DNA from: Tritrichomonas musculus
Lineage: Eukaryota; Parabasalia; Tritrichomonadida; Tritrichomonadidae
Length of the DNA: 64,000 nucleotides
Reading direction: 5' to 3'
Assembly: GCA_039105265.1 (NCBI GenBank)
Contig: JAPFFF010000011.1
Location: 3,348,001 to 3,412,000, forward strand
The number at the start of each line of letters is the position of its first letter. Position 1 is the stretch's first letter. The translations under genes and the position numbers were made by a program. Under the pieces are notes generated by a model. The model worked only from the letters and a program-made list of their open reading frames with translations. It made no database searches and was not told where the DNA came from. Shown here in pieces: positions 28,240 to 38,398 of this stretch.

Positions 28240-28670
28240 TGCCTTAGGAGGCTGTTCACTGCATCTGTACACTCATTCACAGTACTGGTGAGCTGATTTA
28301 TTTTTGTGGTGATCACGCCAATGGTGTTCTCCAGAGTGGTAATCCGCTTGGTGTATTCATCTACTGTTGACTGCAATGCATTGATGTCAGCACGAATGCT
28401 TGCGAATTGGATCTCCACCAGTGTATCACTATCGGCTTGCTTGGTGATCTTCTTGAGAAACACATTACTAGAGCCATCCTTGCCAGTGCGTTTGGTAATC
28501 CTGTACTCGCATTCGGGGGTGATTATTTTGTAGGTTTTATTGAGGTAATTGGTGGTCTTCTCATTGAACATATCCTTGTACTTCTGGTAGAACAGGTCGA
28601 ACTCCTCTACTGAGTTGAACGTGCGTTGCTCCATCTTGTTATCATTAATAACCCTAATATCGCAATTCAT
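28236..28670 (-). CDS. Polinton I coiled-coil protein (144 aa)
   Basis: I take the ATG at 28670 (MNCDIRVINDNKMEQRTFNS); the frame is open further upstream but without an ATG. A short beta-rich head (YKIITPECEYRITKRTGKDG) is followed by a C-terminal coiled coil (VDEYTKRITTLENTIGVITT). Possibly a fibre or spike accessory; function unknown. Confidence 0.5.
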   Translation of the reverse strand: MNCDIRVINDNKMEQRTFNSVEEFDLFYQKYKDMFNEKTTNYLNKTYKIITPECEYRITKRTGKDGSSNVFLKKITKQADSDTLVEIQFASIRADINALQSTVDEYTKRITTLENTIGVITTKINQLTSTVNECTDAVNSLLRH

Positions 28671-28720
28671 TTCAAAACGGACAAAAATATATTCATATGT
28701 ATGTGGATATTCTATGATGA

Positions 28721-28972
28721 TCAAACCTTGTCCAGTATGGATTTGCCTATATCATTAGCTTTGCTTACATAATTGAGTCCAGTGCTGATGGTGTCTACAA
28801 CTGGTCCAACGCCTGGTATGAAGTCGGCGATTGGCTTGATTTTATTGATGATACCCTTTCCAATATCAACTGCCCTTGGGATGTTTCGGATAACAGTTTG
28901 AGCTGCATTCTTGAGCTTACTACCGACGTTCTTGAAAGCGTTCTTAATCTTCTTGAAGATGCCAATACCCAT
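28721..28972 (-). CDS. pVI-like small basic amphipathic protein (83 aa)
   Basis: ATG at 28972 (MGIGIFKKIKNAFKNVGSKL). A strongly basic amphipathic helix at the start is followed by a Gly/Pro-containing hydrophobic centre (ADFIPGVGPVVDTISTGLNY). Small proteins of this kind next to the capsid gene in Polintons and adenoviruses (protein VI type) act in membrane disruption and capsid cementing. The match here is by size, position and composition. It is divergent from the capsid-like gene, with about 47 bases between starts. Confidence 0.55.
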   Translation of the reverse strand: MGIGIFKKIKNAFKNVGSKLKNAAQTVIRNIPRAVDIGKGIINKIKPIADFIPGVGPVVDTISTGLNYVSKANDIGKSILDKV

Positions 28973-29019
28973 TTGGTATATACAAAAATGTGATTTCAAG
29001 CTTTTTTCCAAGATACAAA

Positions 29020-30972
29020 ATGAGATACAGGAACGAAAGAGCTCACAATTTGAAATACGAGGTTGGGAATGTCAATGACACATTCCAGAAGATGAGAAAT
29101 ATCATCAATGTGAATGATGGTACCAGAAGCTTCTCATTTAGAACTGTCGATTGCCATGACCAGCCAGCCCCATTTCACCAAGGCCAGTACTCACAGATTT
29201 CATTAACTCACCCCGACCACTTCATTAGCGATATCGACAAAGGCTTCCTCACATTCCACATCAAACTCGATTTGCAATTGAACACCGATTTGGCCAAATT
29301 GCAAGAGATCAATGATCCAAATAACTTCTATAAACTGTTGGTCGGATTTAAGTCCTCGAACCAATTGTTTGACAGGCTAGAGATTCTCCATAACAATGTC
29401 AATGTCGGATATCAGCAAAATGAATGCATTCGCGAGGGCTTCCTATACTCGGTTTTGAAGCCAGAGACTGAGAAGATGCGCCGCAGATTCGTTCACAGCT
29501 TATGGGAGAACATCAGCAATTACAGTCAAACTCATGCTGGTTCATACGTTAATCTCAATAGCTTCAAGGATGGTGGTAAGACCACAACTGAATTCGACTT
29601 GAATGTACCATTTGATGACTTGCTTGCATTACAGGCATTTGACTTATTCCCTAATGGAATCATTGGTGATTTATCCATTAGATTCCAAGTCAGTCCAGCT
29701 GGTCTTGTTTGGGCTGCCATTGACCCATACACGGTTGCTGAAGCTAAGGCCTTCTTGGAAGATAATGATACCGTATCCCCAGAGGAACTCGATAAACTCA
29801 AACAAATCAAAGCTCATGGACATCTCAAACATCAATTCACTCAAATCGGTAATGAAGCTATCATCCCAGGACCTGGTGATAATCCAAATCCACCATCTCC
29901 TGAACCAAAACCAACTAAATATCAATTGAAGTATGAAGTTAGAGAACAATATGTCTCTGCATCTGGAGGTGATTTCGATGATCTGATTGAAAATTGTTCA
30001 TTCATCTTTGGATTTACAGATGATGAATTTACTGAACTTGGAATTGAAAAGACTGATGATAATAAAGCAATTTGTCAAGCTCATTATACCAAAGAACATG
30101 GTAAATTACCTCAACCATCACATGCAGGTCACGTTTACGTCAATTTCGTATCTAAAACCGAAGCTAATAAATTGATGAGTGCTCATTACTCATCACAACC
30201 AGCAACACTCACTGTTAACCGAATGACCATCACTCTCTGTAAGTCCAACATGCAAGGCTATGGAGTTTGTGAAGCCACTCGTGCCAGCATTGAATCCATC
30301 TTACGTGAAGGCCTAGTAATCCCATCTCAAAAGGTAGATTACCATGCATTCCCAATTGCAGCTGCCGCTAACGGAATCAAGTCTACATTGAATATCCCAT
30401 TAATCAATGTCACAAGCATGTCATTGTTGTTCCCCAAGCACCACAATGATTTGACTGTATTTGAGAATCCCGTTTACCAAAACTGCTTTTTGAATATTGG
30501 TGGTAAGAACTTCCCAGATGAGAATGTCAGTACCATTGGTGCCAGATTCTTCGAAAGCCAATTAACTGCTGGAGACCTCGATGGTATCACACTCCAATGT
30601 TCAAAGGAATTCGAAGATAGCTTCACCATGCCCAAGAACGATGAAAATGGTGTCCGATATCGCAATACATTGAGTGATGCCACATCATTTGTATTCAATG
30701 TCCAAACTGAACGTGCATCTGCTGGATACTGTTATGATGGCTTAGATGGTGGTAAAGGCAATATCCAAATTCAAGTCAATGGTCAACCAATATTCACTGG
30801 TGATAATGATACATATTACAAGATTATCGAACCAAGTGGCGCTGTTGTTAGACCACCACCTGTACAACTCTGTTTATGCAGAGACACCTACTTCAAGCTC
30901 TCACTCGATGGCCTTGAATATATCGATGATGAATCACCAGCTGGCTCACAAGTTGATCCAGAAATGGCATAA
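29020..30972 (+). CDS. Polinton major capsid-like protein (650 aa)
   Basis: ATG at 29020 (MRYRNERAHNLKYEVGNVND). Length and all-beta pattern fit the double-jelly-roll major capsid proteins inferred for Polintons. Features: an early RSFSFRTVDCHDQPAPFHQG; a GFLTFHIKLDLQL strand pair; FDRLEILHNNVNVGYQQNE, the 'xxIxxNNVxVG' style of this family; a large insertion near residues 280-400 with PGPGDNPNPPSPEPKP; and a C-terminal beta barrel with FSF-type strands ending LCLCRDTYFKLSLDGLEYID. Head-to-head with the pVI-like gene and followed by the small genes and ATPase in the same direction. Capsid identity is inference from family pattern and neighbours. Confidence 0.75.
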   Translation: MRYRNERAHNLKYEVGNVNDTFQKMRNIINVNDGTRSFSFRTVDCHDQPAPFHQGQYSQISLTHPDHFISDIDKGFLTFHIKLDLQLNTDLAKLQEINDPNNFYKLLVGFKSSNQLFDRLEILHNNVNVGYQQNECIREGFLYSVLKPETEKMRRRFVHSLWENISNYSQTHAGSYVNLNSFKDGGKTTTEFDLNVPFDDLLALQAFDLFPNGIIGDLSIRFQVSPAGLVWAAIDPYTVAEAKAFLEDNDTVSPEELDKLKQIKAHGHLKHQFTQIGNEAIIPGPGDNPNPPSPEPKPTKYQLKYEVREQYVSASGGDFDDLIENCSFIFGFTDDEFTELGIEKTDDNKAICQAHYTKEHGKLPQPSHAGHVYVNFVSKTEANKLMSAHYSSQPATLTVNRMTITLCKSNMQGYGVCEATRASIESILREGLVIPSQKVDYHAFPIAAAANGIKSTLNIPLINVTSMSLLFPKHHNDLTVFENPVYQNCFLNIGGKNFPDENVSTIGARFFESQLTAGDLDGITLQCSKEFEDSFTMPKNDENGVRYRNTLSDATSFVFNVQTERASAGYCYDGLDGGKGNIQIQVNGQPIFTGDNDTYYKIIEPSGAVVRPPPVQLCLCRDTYFKLSLDGLEYIDDESPAGSQVDPEMA

Positions 30973-31014
30973 GAAATATGGCATTAGTGGTAAAAATATT
31001 TTTGCACTTTGGAA

Positions 31015-31665
31015 ATGTCTCTCCATAAGGCTAGAATTCTATCAAGTGAGAATGATGCAAGTGTTAAGCAAGAGCAGAATGTGAATATTAAGATCGCTGC
31101 GAATAGACCTCCACCAGTTCAACCGGTATCATACCCTCAAGTCCCACAGATGCAACCCCAAATGGGATACACTAAAGGTCTAAACCCCGAAGAGGTATAT
31201 ACTCAAAATGGCACACAGAATGCAAATTTTACTACAGCCTCGACAACTGGTCCATATCCATCAGTTGCTCCAATAAACAGTCCACCGAAAGGAACTATGT
31301 TCCCTGAGTCTTCGACAATCGATCGTTCATTAGACCCCGACACTGACGACTTGGGTACCAAAAATAAATTCCTCGAGATATTGCTGATTATCTATGAGAC
31401 CAATCCACTGAGGATGAACAACTACCTAGTGTGTCATAGCAATACGCTGATGGAGCTCATTAAGATACTCACTAAGGCTGACAAGGTTGAGTTGGTTATC
31501 AATGAGGACAGTGGGTGCACTGGTTGTGTTTCAAACTCGAAGTACATGAAAATTGATAAGATATTGGTGTCCAAAAACGGGGTATCCAATGAGTTGAAAT
31601 ATGGATATAACCATGTATGGACCGAGCTCATAAGACACTCGATATCACTCAAAATTTGTATTTAA
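31015..31665 (+). CDS. Polinton I hypothetical protein (216 aa)
   Basis: The first ATG is at 31015 (MSLHKARILSSENDASVKQE). A Pro/Gln-rich disordered N-terminal half (PPPVQPVSYPQVPQMQPQMG) is followed by a folded C-terminal ~100 residues with KFLEILLIIYETNPLRMNNY and VELVINEDSGCTGCVSN. It lies between the capsid-like gene and the packaging ATPase in one plus-strand run. Unassigned. Confidence 0.6.
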   Translation: MSLHKARILSSENDASVKQEQNVNIKIAANRPPPVQPVSYPQVPQMQPQMGYTKGLNPEEVYTQNGTQNANFTTASTTGPYPSVAPINSPPKGTMFPESSTIDRSLDPDTDDLGTKNKFLEILLIIYETNPLRMNNYLVCHSNTLMELIKILTKADKVELVINEDSGCTGCVSNSKYMKIDKILVSKNGVSNELKYGYNHVWTELIRHSISLKICI

Positions 31666-31675
31666 ATTTGCATAA

Positions 31676-31825
31676 ATGTCCATCACAAGTGAAATCATTA
31701 TGAATATACTATTGGGATTGATATTGGTGACCAATGTAGTTGAACTGCTATTACTGGTATCGCTTACAGCTGAAGATGAACCACCTGAGCTGACTGATGA
31801 GCTGAGGCGCACATTATATGCGTAA
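31676..31825 (+). CDS. Small single-membrane-span protein (49 aa)
   Basis: ATG at 31676, preceded by TTTGCATAA as at 10320. It starts MSITSEIIMNILLGLILVTN; the hydrophobic stretch ILLGLILVTNVVELLLLVSL is a clear membrane helix, followed by an acidic tail. It fills the gap between the gene ending at 31665 and the ATPase starting at 31845 in the same direction, which supports it being real. Function unknown. Confidence 0.5.
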   Translation: MSITSEIIMNILLGLILVTNVVELLLLVSLTAEDEPPELTDELRRTLYA

Positions 31826-31844
31826 GAGCTTTATTTTTGATTAA

Positions 31845-32840
31845 ATGTTATATTACAAGCGCCTACAACCAACCCTTTTCGACTATACATCTATTGAATT
31901 ATCAGACAGTTCCAGTGAGGATCCAATTGATCTTGATACATTCGATAGGTACCAGAAGCAGCAACCGGTATCCAAGAGGTTTGATGTTAATGGGAGTTTC
32001 ACTCCCACCCGCATCTTCGATGTGGATGCAGCTATGAGTGAGGCCTATTCCAAGAATAGGGATAAAATCACGAATGCATCCATAAGACCAATCGCTAATG
32101 GGATCTATGCGTGGTACAATACTTTGAACATACTGGTGGCATCACAAGGCAAAGGCAAGAGCCATACAGTAATTCGCGATATCATTCAAATGAGTAGACT
32201 CAATAATGGGAGGTTTGGGGGAACCCCTGAGGATTCGCAGAATCCGTTCCACATGATTGTGTATGTGAGCAAGAACGGTATTATAAATGATTCCACATTT
32301 GAATCTCAACGCGAGCTCATCAACTTGCCCATTGAGGTCGTCGCTGATAGTAATGCTGAACGGTATTTGAAGGAACTCGATCTATGGAAGGAGTTGTATA
32401 ACAAATATAGCTCAGTTGGGAAGAGTGTAATAGATGATTCCAAGCTACAGCAGATGTTTGAGTTCCTCCATATCAACAAACTCGGGAAACCCAATGTACC
32501 ACTCAACACCATAATCCTGTGCGAGGACTTCATTAAGAGCAAGCTATTGAAATCAGCATACTTCACAAACTATATCACCCAGTTGCGTCATAAGAACTCA
32601 ATCGTGTACATCAATATCCAGTTCTTCAAGGGTGTGCCAACCGATTACAAAAATAACTGCACATCATTCTTCATATTCAATGGGTTCTCGCGACAGAAAC
32701 TCAATTACATATATCAACAGGTGAGTATACCTTGTGAGTTCGAGGAGTTGTGGCAAAAATATAGGACCTTATCTGGACATGATTTCATATTGGTGAACAC
32801 AGTTGAACATGATATGCAAGTGGTGTACTCAAAGGTTTAG
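31845..32840 (+). CDS. Genome-packaging ATPase, A32/FtsK-HerA type (331 aa)
   Basis: ATP-driven DNA packaging in Polintons and large DNA viruses. Walker A is LVASQGKGKSHTVIRDI (about residues 97-113). Walker B is NTIILCEDFIK (about 221-231), followed by HKNSIVYINIQFFKGVPTDY with the polar sensor position. ATG at 31845 (MLYYKRLQPTLFDYTSIELS). The typical Polinton length is about 250-330 residues, so it looks whole. Its end overlaps by four bases the end of the minus-strand gene 32837-33313. Confidence 0.85.
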   Translation: MLYYKRLQPTLFDYTSIELSDSSSEDPIDLDTFDRYQKQQPVSKRFDVNGSFTPTRIFDVDAAMSEAYSKNRDKITNASIRPIANGIYAWYNTLNILVASQGKGKSHTVIRDIIQMSRLNNGRFGGTPEDSQNPFHMIVYVSKNGIINDSTFESQRELINLPIEVVADSNAERYLKELDLWKELYNKYSSVGKSVIDDSKLQQMFEFLHINKLGKPNVPLNTIILCEDFIKSKLLKSAYFTNYITQLRHKNSIVYINIQFFKGVPTDYKNNCTSFFIFNGFSRQKLNYIYQQVSIPCEFEELWQKYRTLSGHDFILVNTVEHDMQVVYSKV

Positions 32841-33313
32841 GCAAACTCTGGGTCAGCATCCAATACCAAATCCTGATGCTTGCCGATGAATACATCAGGT
32901 TCTGCAATATCGTATTTTTCACGTAATTTGGCAATGAGATCCTTGGTATTTATATTGGTTCTCTCAATCGAGTAGTTGTAGTAGGGGCATTCCTTGTATT
33001 CGTGCTTTTCGGTATTCCCATTTACGAAGAACTCCTGCATGTTGACACTCAATTTGCGTCTACTATTGGATGTCAATTTGACAAATTCGAGGTTCTCCTT
33101 GAGCTTATTAGGGTAGAATCTAATGGTTTCAGTACCATTCTGGAGTGATACATATAGGACCCTCGCGAGGTACAATGAGTTCTTCAAATTGAATGGGAAC
33201 TTGTCACATAATATCGCGAAATTGCATTGTGCAAATTCATCAGGCTTTGGCAATAGGGCTACTAGTGTGTTGATGTATTCGTAGACATTGGAGTAGCTTG
33301 GAGTGGCTTCCAT
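32837..33313 (-). CDS. Polinton I hypothetical protein (158 aa)
   Basis: ATG at 33313 (MEATPSYSNVYEYINTLVAL). Mixed helical start (FAILCDKFPFNLKNSLYLAR) and a beta-rich middle (NGTETIRFYPNKLKENLEFV), then KLREKYDIAEPDVFIGKHQD. It is the last gene before the right terminal repeat. No family recognised. Confidence 0.6.
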   Translation of the reverse strand: MEATPSYSNVYEYINTLVALLPKPDEFAQCNFAILCDKFPFNLKNSLYLARVLYVSLQNGTETIRFYPNKLKENLEFVKLTSNSRRKLSVNMQEFFVNGNTEKHEYKECPYYNYSIERTNINTKDLIAKLREKYDIAEPDVFIGKHQDLVLDADPEFA

Positions 33314-33403
33314 TTGGGATGCGATAAAAAATCAATATTCAAATATAAAAATAGGTTTTCCCAAATTCATCTGGGTACCAAATATGGAATATTTTTGTCT
33401 GTC

Positions 33404-33727
33404 ATAAGTGGTCCCATAAGTGGTGCCATAAGTGGTCCCATAAGTGGTGCCATAAGTGGTCCCATAGGTGGGCCATAAGTGGGCCATAAGTGGGCTATTT
33501 TTGGAATTTGTATGGGCGTTTTGGGGTGGATTCACTATAGGCACAAAATGGGGAACTCTATGTGGCCCCCGAATATGGGTCCAAATGTGGTGTCAAATGC
33601 GGGTTCAAAATATGGGGTTGTGGGTGTATGCTATTTTTGATATTTAGAAGGGGGCCAAAAATGGGTCATTTAAAGCGTTTTAAGTGGGAATTTATCTGAC
33701 CCCGATTATTGATACCCCATCACTACT
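33404..33727. repeat. Polinton I right terminal inverted repeat
   Basis: Inverted copy of 8614-8940. The inner part (about 33404-33490) is a tandem array of some seven 12-13-base units of the CATAAGTGGTCC type, longer than in the left repeat. Confidence 0.9.
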
Positions 33728-33733
33728 TTCCAT
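33728..33733. repeat. Target-site duplication (TTCCAT), right copy
   Basis: Exact repeat of 8608-8613. Confidence 0.9.
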
Positions 33734-34079
33734 CAGAATTGAGAATTGTTTTGATGGAAGGATTTGAAAGTCCAAAATTATTTGCTGCGACGGTTAAACT
33801 TGTTTCAGGCAAGTTCTCAAAATAGTCAATGGCATTATTTTCAATTTCTTCTGTTATTTTTTTTGGAGCACCTCGTTTAGGACTTAAAGTTCCATCTGTG
33901 TTATATCTTAAAATAAAGCTTCGGATCGTTGATATTTTAATACCTGTTATACGAGATAAACACGTCCATTTTGGTCCATAATCATCGTAAAGTCTAATCA
34001 AATGGGCCTTTTGGTCATTTGTTAAGCATTCGTAAATCTTTTTAAAATTGAATACTTTGGTCTTTTTTTTTATCGTCAA
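33734..34079 (-). pseudogene. Tc1/mariner transposase, DNA-binding (N-terminal) part
   Basis: Two helix-turn-helix units of a Tc1-like transposase: KAHLIRLYDDYGPKWTCLSR and ISTIRSFILRYNTDGTLSPK with the RGAPKKIT linker typical of these proteins, then ENLPETSLTVAANNFGLSNP. The reading frame stops at the Polinton edge. The catalytic half is at 7,906-8,607, on the same strand and in the order expected for one gene split by the Polinton. Confidence 0.85.
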
Positions 34080-34160
34080 ATTTTAAAAGAAATTGATGAG
34101 ATTATTATATAAATAAATTTATACATTGAATTTTTAAATGCAATATTCAATTTTGAATTA

Positions 34161-34181
34161 TTTTATATGCGAACTTTATTT
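34161..34181. repeat. Right copy of the 21-bp direct repeat
   Basis: Exact partner of 7838-7858. Confidence 0.5.
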
Positions 34182-34476
34182 AATTAAGTTTAGATAATCA
34201 AATGGCTTAATGGGCTTCCTAAATTGATATAATTTAGGATTTAATGGTTAAAATCAGTATTAAATAAGAAAACAAATATTTTTAAATTATTTTAAAGGAA
34301 TAAAAAAAGCATGAATAGGGGGTCATGCTATTTGATTTAAAATTAATAATTTTAATTTCTCAAAAAGTTTATTTTGACCATATATGCATACAAAAAGTTC
34401 TCTGTGCTGCAGCACTGTGCAAAAAAATTACACCCTAAAAATAATCTTTACTTTTTTAAAAAAGGGATCAACTCTC

Positions 34477-34524
<48 letters not shown>

Positions 34525-35840
34525 ATTGAAAAATAATAATATCTTAAAAATTAAATATTCTTTCTATTTAATAAATTTTTAAATCAATATTAAATAAAAT
34601 CTATATTCATTTAATATATCTTAAAAATCAAAAAATTTGTTATTTATTCCATAAATCATTAAAATAAGTGTTTATATTATGATATTTGAGGCTTTTTCTT
34701 CAATGATTTATTATTTACATTATTTGTTTGTAACTTGAAATATAATAATAATTTTTAACAAATTTTATTATTGATATTCAAGAAATTCTTGTTTTTTATA
34801 AATAAAAATTTTGAATTAATAATTGAATAAAATGCTAGTTTTTGAAAAAAAAATTTTGATAATATCAGAATTTTGAAAATATATTATTTTTATTAACAAA
34901 TACTTATTTATTGGATAATATATTAGTAATATCATCATATTAATGATAATATATTTATTACATATATAATAAATCATATTTATACTATTATAAAATATTA
35001 ATTTACATTTTTACTCAGTTTATTTGTATATCACAATTGAGAATTAATTACAATAACGTATTAATTCAATTTTATTTTTCATGAATAAATTTATCTTACA
35101 TGATATTTAATTAATTACTTTTTAATTAATTTAAAAGATGTAAATAAAATTATAAAAAAGGAATATATGACATTAATGTTACAAAATATTTATATATTTG
35201 GATATTTACAAATTCACAAAGTCTCTTTGAATGGTGGAAATTAGATAAGAACTCAAAAATAACGTTATTTCATCAGACCCGTAGTGTTTCATCAGACCCG
35301 TAGTGTTTCATCAGACCCGTAGTGTTTCATCAGATCCGTAGCAAAAGGTCAAATATAATTGACTAGTGGTGAAAATATTTGATTGAATATACCTTTTATT
35401 CAAAAAAATTCAATATCTTGATACGTATTTAATTCTTAATATCATAACAAAATAGTTTTAGAAAATGCAAAATGTTAGTTAGACTGCTCAATTGAGCTGA
35501 ATTCAACGCAAATGTATTTGTGTTGTTTTGTTAATGCAAGCTTTTTTAGCGTGATAGGAAATAAAATAATAATATATTTAATTCCGGGAAAGCTTTTAAA
35601 AATAGAAGGTAATTCGGAAGGAAAACCGTATATGTCTAGCTTTTAGATGGTTTAGTAGACCAGAAATCTCCAAAAGGTTACCAAAGTCTAGATATTTTCT
35701 CAACAAAAATTATAAAAACGGTCGCCACTGAAATTTGAATTAAACATATTTAAATAAAAAATGCTAATATATAGATAAATTGATCATATGTTTATGTATT
35801 TATACAAATAAATAAATGAATAATTTAATATAAATTATAT

Positions 35841-35842
<2 letters not shown>
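34182..35842. other. AT-rich gene-free tract with a 43-T run and short repeats
   Basis: No gene is supported. A 43-base T run lies at 34481-34523, directly after ATCAACTCTCTCAA, which resembles the end of the Tc1 relative at 55,405. GTGCTGCAGCAC near 34,406 is a perfect palindrome. A 19-bp tandem repeat is listed separately. Confidence 0.5.
35268..35341. repeat. 19-bp tandem repeat, about four units
   Basis: The unit TTTCATCAGACCCGTAGTG is repeated nearly without change; the last unit has one substitution and is incomplete. Confidence 0.85.
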
Positions 35843-35872
<30 letters not shown>

Positions 35873-35873
<1 letters not shown>

Positions 35874-36580
35874 GGAATACTTATCGCCCCCGATACTTAT
35901 TGACCCCGGAGGTTAAGGTCAATATTGACCTTGTATCGTACATCAGAAAAAAAGTTCGAAACTTTTTTGCACTTTTGCAAAAAATACCATGAGTAGCTAC
36001 TCATGCTTTTTTCTCATTTTTTCAAGATAAAAAAATTTTAAACGTATTATTTTAGTTTAAGTTGATAATGATTTTTTTTATAAGCATTTACTAATAAACA
36101 AGCATTCACACGTATTTTATATATTATCAATCATTCTTTTTGTTACTTTCTAGCAAGAAAAACTAAAATCATCATAATTTAATTTTAATATTAGCTAAAT
36201 TGAAATCAAATGCGCAATCTGGGTGAATAGCAATAAATATAGACTGTATGTCTTATAATAAAATGAATCCTTTGTGATTTTGAAAGAATATAATATCAAA
36301 TATTAATAATATTAGCGAAAGTCTGATATTTGCGTAATTAAATGCTTTAAAATAATAAAATGATGGCATAAAAAATACTTTTGGTTGATTGTTTATTTAG
36401 TAGATGCATAAAATAAAGAACAATATCGATATTGTAAGCATCGATGATTTTTTTTTTTTTTTTTTTTTTTTTTGCAAAAATGCAAAAAAGTTTCGAACTT
36501 TTTTTTCTGATGTACGATACAAGGTCAATATTGACCTTAACCTCCGGGGTCAATAAGTATCGGGGGCGATAAGTATTCCC
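35873..36580. repeat. 708-bp MITE-like element with about 110-bp terminal inverted repeats
   Basis: The ends are GGGAATACTTATCGCCCCCG and its inverse; the arms run about 35873-35986 and 36467-36580 and are almost identical. The arms hold nested palindromes: AAGGTCAATATTGACCTT, and just inside the left arm CATGAGTAGCTACTCATG. It is inserted between T runs (35843-35872 and 36581-36595), so any duplication is of Ts. A diverged relative lies at 46,813-46,990. Non-coding; the class of the parent transposon is unknown. Confidence 0.8.
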
Positions 36581-38297
36581 TTTTTTTTTTTTTTTCGAAA
36601 AAAAACAATATTAATATAATCTCAAATATTATTTTAGAATCAGGTTATCATATAGAAATGATGGAAAGTCAAATTCCTTATGGGTTGTTGATGTTGAAGA
36701 ACTCAATAAAATTTGAATATGAAAGCCAGTTGTCTAAATATGCGAAATGAGACTCCCCCCTTAAGGGACCACTATCATATTTTTTTGTAAACATTTCAAT
36801 ATTGAAACAACTCATAGAAAATAAAATTCAATGGTTATTATTTCAGAAAAAGTTTAAAACTTTAAAATTTCACCATTACGATTATTTTTTAAAAAGTTTT
36901 ACATTAACCCTTTGCAGAAAAAATACGTTAAGTCCAAAAAGTGACATTTGAATTAGTTTGTTTGACCAAATAAGTTTAAAAGTCCCTAGTCAAAGAAAAC
37001 CTCCAAAAGTCCAAAAAAAATTCAATGCATTCAAAATCCAACTTTTTCAATTAATTATTTGAGTAATTATTTATCCAATTTTCTTTTGAAATTTCAGTAA
37101 AAAAATTCTGAATAAAAACGTATTTAAACGTGCATCATTCAAAATATTGTATTAGATTTCATAAATTAAAAAGTCCAAAAAATCTAAGAAGTATACGTTT
37201 TTTGAATTTTATAGTATTAAAAAAGTCCTCTAAAAAAGTCCAAAAATTAAATAGTCCAAAGTCCACAAGGGTTATTTTTACATCATCTCAACTTTTTATT
37301 TTTAATTGAAAAAAGGGAATAGGATTAAAATAAGAATAGAAATAAATAATATATAATTTATATAATAGGCCTTCATTTTTGGACATAAATTCGTAAAACC
37401 ATGTCTTTTTTTTTGTGAGAAAAACGATCACATCAAAAATTTTTAGAAAATTTTTCTACTTATAATTTTCTTCAACATTTATTGCAAATATTAAAAAATA
37501 TTAGATCTACGATAGTCTTATTTTGGAATTAATTACGTTCACTTTTTCTTAGTAAATACAACTTTTTGATAAATTATATGTGGTTAATTTTCAATATAAT
37601 TGAAATGTTTATTTAAGCAATATCTTAAAAGCAAAAACTAGATTCGTATTATAATAATAAATTTTATTTAATGCTTTATATGTAAATTAAAGCTGAACCG
37701 TTAGTAACTTATAATCTCTCTTTTATTGTTTCAATGCTTTAATTCGTTCCATTGTCGCAAGCAATATATAGTTGCTTTGAAATAAATCGTTTGCGGTTTG
37801 ATTCCAATAGAAACGATTCGAAGTGTAAGATGGCCCAAATTTTTTAAATCTTCGTAATACTTTTTAAACTTTTAATAACTGAGAACATTCATCTTATGAT
37901 AAGGCTTTATCTGTGTTATAAATGCCGATATCTTGATTCTCAGACTTGATAATCGAGTTTTCGAAAATTTCCTGATAATTGTATCGCATTTATAACACAG
38001 ATATAAATCGAGTCGATTTAAAATTGACTTGGATAAATGATTTTGATTAAAGTTTGACTTTTCATCAAATTGGAGTTAAGATTTTGACATTTTCATCGTC
38101 GATTATTATTAATTTAATATTGAATGGTTTATATTTGAAAAAAAGCTCAATAATTCCTCTATCTATTTTTTGGACATATGAAAGCGATTTTTTTGGACAT
38201 CGTAAAGCTTTCAGAAATTTTGAAGATATTTCTATCAAATTTTTGAATAAAAATATATTGTTAAATTAATTTTTTTTTATCAAATTTTATTTGTAAA

Positions 38298-38398
38298 ATA
38301 GGTGGGCCCACCAATGAATTTTTATAACTTAATTTCAGCTCTGAACCAAAAGATTCTTTTTATAATAGGTGGGCCACCAATGAATTTTTATAACTTTT
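38298..38398. repeat. Tandem duplication around GGTGGGCCCACC
   Basis: The segment AATAGGTGGGCCCACCAATG with the following ATTTTTATAACTT occurs twice, about 66 bases apart; the first copy has the full palindrome, the second lacks one C. Confidence 0.6.

Larger units (their letters stand above)
8614..33727. mobile_element. Polinton/Maverick element I, 25.1 kb
   Basis: It is bounded by terminal inverted repeats of about 325 bases that begin 5'-AGTAGTGATGGGGTATC, the AGT start being typical of Polintons, and by a perfect 6-bp target duplication. Parts: KilA-N protein, type B DNA polymerase, fibre-like protein, large repeat protein, integrase, capsid-like protein, pVI-like protein, packaging ATPase and several small unassigned proteins. 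I did not find an adenovirus-type protease in it. By eye the two terminal repeats differ at about a dozen of their outer 190 bases, so it is not brand new. Most genes are open; the polymerase region is broken (a few breaks plus one nested insertion at 11,404-13,869). It sits inside a Tc1/mariner transposase gene. Confidence 0.95.

Noticed and set aside
33332-33544. Minus-strand frame with TYGTTYGTTYG repeats
   Set aside because: It is a translation of the short tandem array in the right terminal repeat.
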